Assembly: GCA_004557385.1 (NCBI GenBank)
Contig: SFEA01000017.1
Location: 1-51,677 of the forward strand
DNA: 51,677 nt
Source: Bacteroidales bacterium
Lineage (GTDB): Bacteria > Bacteroidota > Bacteroidia > Bacteroidales > Muribaculaceae
Reading direction: 5' to 3'
Shown here: positions 51,396 to 51,677 of the stretch, piece by piece
How the letters are laid out: each line of letters starts with the position of its first letter
Position numbering within the stretch: the first letter of the stretch is position 1
Position numbers and translations under genes: made by a program
Notes under the pieces: model-generated
Databases searched by the model: none
The model's input: the letters and a program-made list of their open reading frames with translations, nothing else
What the model was told of the DNA's origin: nothing

Positions 51396-51677
51396 ATGAA
51401 CGATAACACCCGGACTACAGCAATACAACTTATCAAATATGCCATTGTGGGCGTGAGCAACTCACTCATCACATTGATTGTAATTTTCATCTGCAACGAA
51501 ATTCTTGGGCTGAAACTGATGTTAGCCGACACAATAGGTTATATTGCCGGCGTAATCAACAGCTTCATCTGGAACAAAGAATGGGTGTTTAAAACCCACG
51601 ACACAAAGATTCTGAAAGAAGCATTTCTGTTTTTAGGCGGATTCCTGCTCTGCTTCGGGCTTCAGTTCGTGACGCTG
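51396..51677 (+). CDS. GtrA-like membrane protein (partial, cut by window end)
   Basis: Ninety-four codons are present from the ATG at 51396 and the frame is open to the end of the window. The segments IQLIKYAIVGVSNSLITLIV, ADTIGYIAGVINSFIWNKEW (the conserved NFxxxxxW-type block, here SFIWNKEWVF) and FLFLGGFLLCFGLQFV fit the GtrA family (PF04138). These are small four-helix proteins thought to move polyprenyl-linked sugars across the inner membrane for surface glycan modification. A full protein would have about 125-145 residues, so roughly two thirds are visible. It has a divergent promoter shared in region with the acyltransferase gene. Confidence 0.85.
   Translation, partial: MNDNTRTTAIQLIKYAIVGVSNSLITLIVIFICNEILGLKLMLADTIGYIAGVINSFIWNKEWVFKTHDTKILKEAFLFLGGFLLCFGLQFVTL

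Noticed and set aside
51326..51532. 68-codon minus-strand frame near the window end
   Set aside because: It is antisense to the GtrA-like gene, which has a good start, a promoter and family motifs.

Overview
The window looks like chromosomal core-genome DNA from a member of the Bacteroidales, perhaps close to Muribaculaceae or Prevotellaceae. The evidence is repeated promoters of the Bacteroidetes type (TTG, about 20 bases, TAnnTTTG), A-rich start regions without Shine-Dalgarno sequences, a Rho factor with a very long disordered insertion, a TamL-type lipoprotein, OmpA-like porins, and DUF4494 and DUF4886 proteins. I saw no rRNA, tRNA, CRISPR array, prophage or transposase gene. The genus assignment is inference.

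Layout. Positions 1-3.4 kb hold a beta-barrel protein cut short at a palindromic element and two paralogous OmpA-like outer membrane proteins. Positions 3.6-10.8 kb hold transketolase, an MFS sugar-type transporter, a DUF4494-PLPBP operon, a YigZ-like protein, and a YhhQ-HAD phosphatase operon. Positions 10.9-11.35 kb carry a decayed acyltransferase-3 gene, followed by an HU-like protein, a 29-residue COX24-like basic protein and RNase G. Positions 14-24 kb hold DUF554, a secreted C26-M19 peptidase fusion, a YidE-type transporter, MgtC, a HAD phosphatase, TamL, RuvX and a secreted papain-like candidate hydrolase.

Two amino-acid operons dominate the centre. The first (24.2-30.5 kb) is M20 peptidase-lysC-dapB-dapA-dapD-aminotransferase. 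Together these look like most of the succinylase route to diaminopimelate and lysine, with the M20 enzyme a DapE candidate and the aminotransferase a DapC candidate. The second (30.6-37.0 kb) is ilvD-ilvB-ilvN-acyl-ACP thioesterase-ilvC. It is preceded by a full-looking attenuator: promoter, a 24-codon leader peptide in which 15 residues are Leu/Ile/Val, an antiterminator and a competing intrinsic terminator. The dap operon has a similar but weaker arrangement.

Positions 37-51.7 kb hold peptide deformylase, a two-component pair with almost no extracytoplasmic sensor, a ybaK-aroC-radical SAM operon, rho, a threonine-aldolase-like enzyme, tilS with a DUF4886 gene, pheS, nth, an acyltransferase-3 protein and the start of a GtrA-like gene cut by the window edge.

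Intrinsic terminators with long stems separate most units. Several -7 elements lie inside the longest possible reading frame of a gene, which allowed start codons to be moved downstream (mgtC, tamL, ruvX, tilS, the 23.1 kb hydrolase, the 44.6 kb lyase). At least three genes appear to be transcribed with almost no leader.
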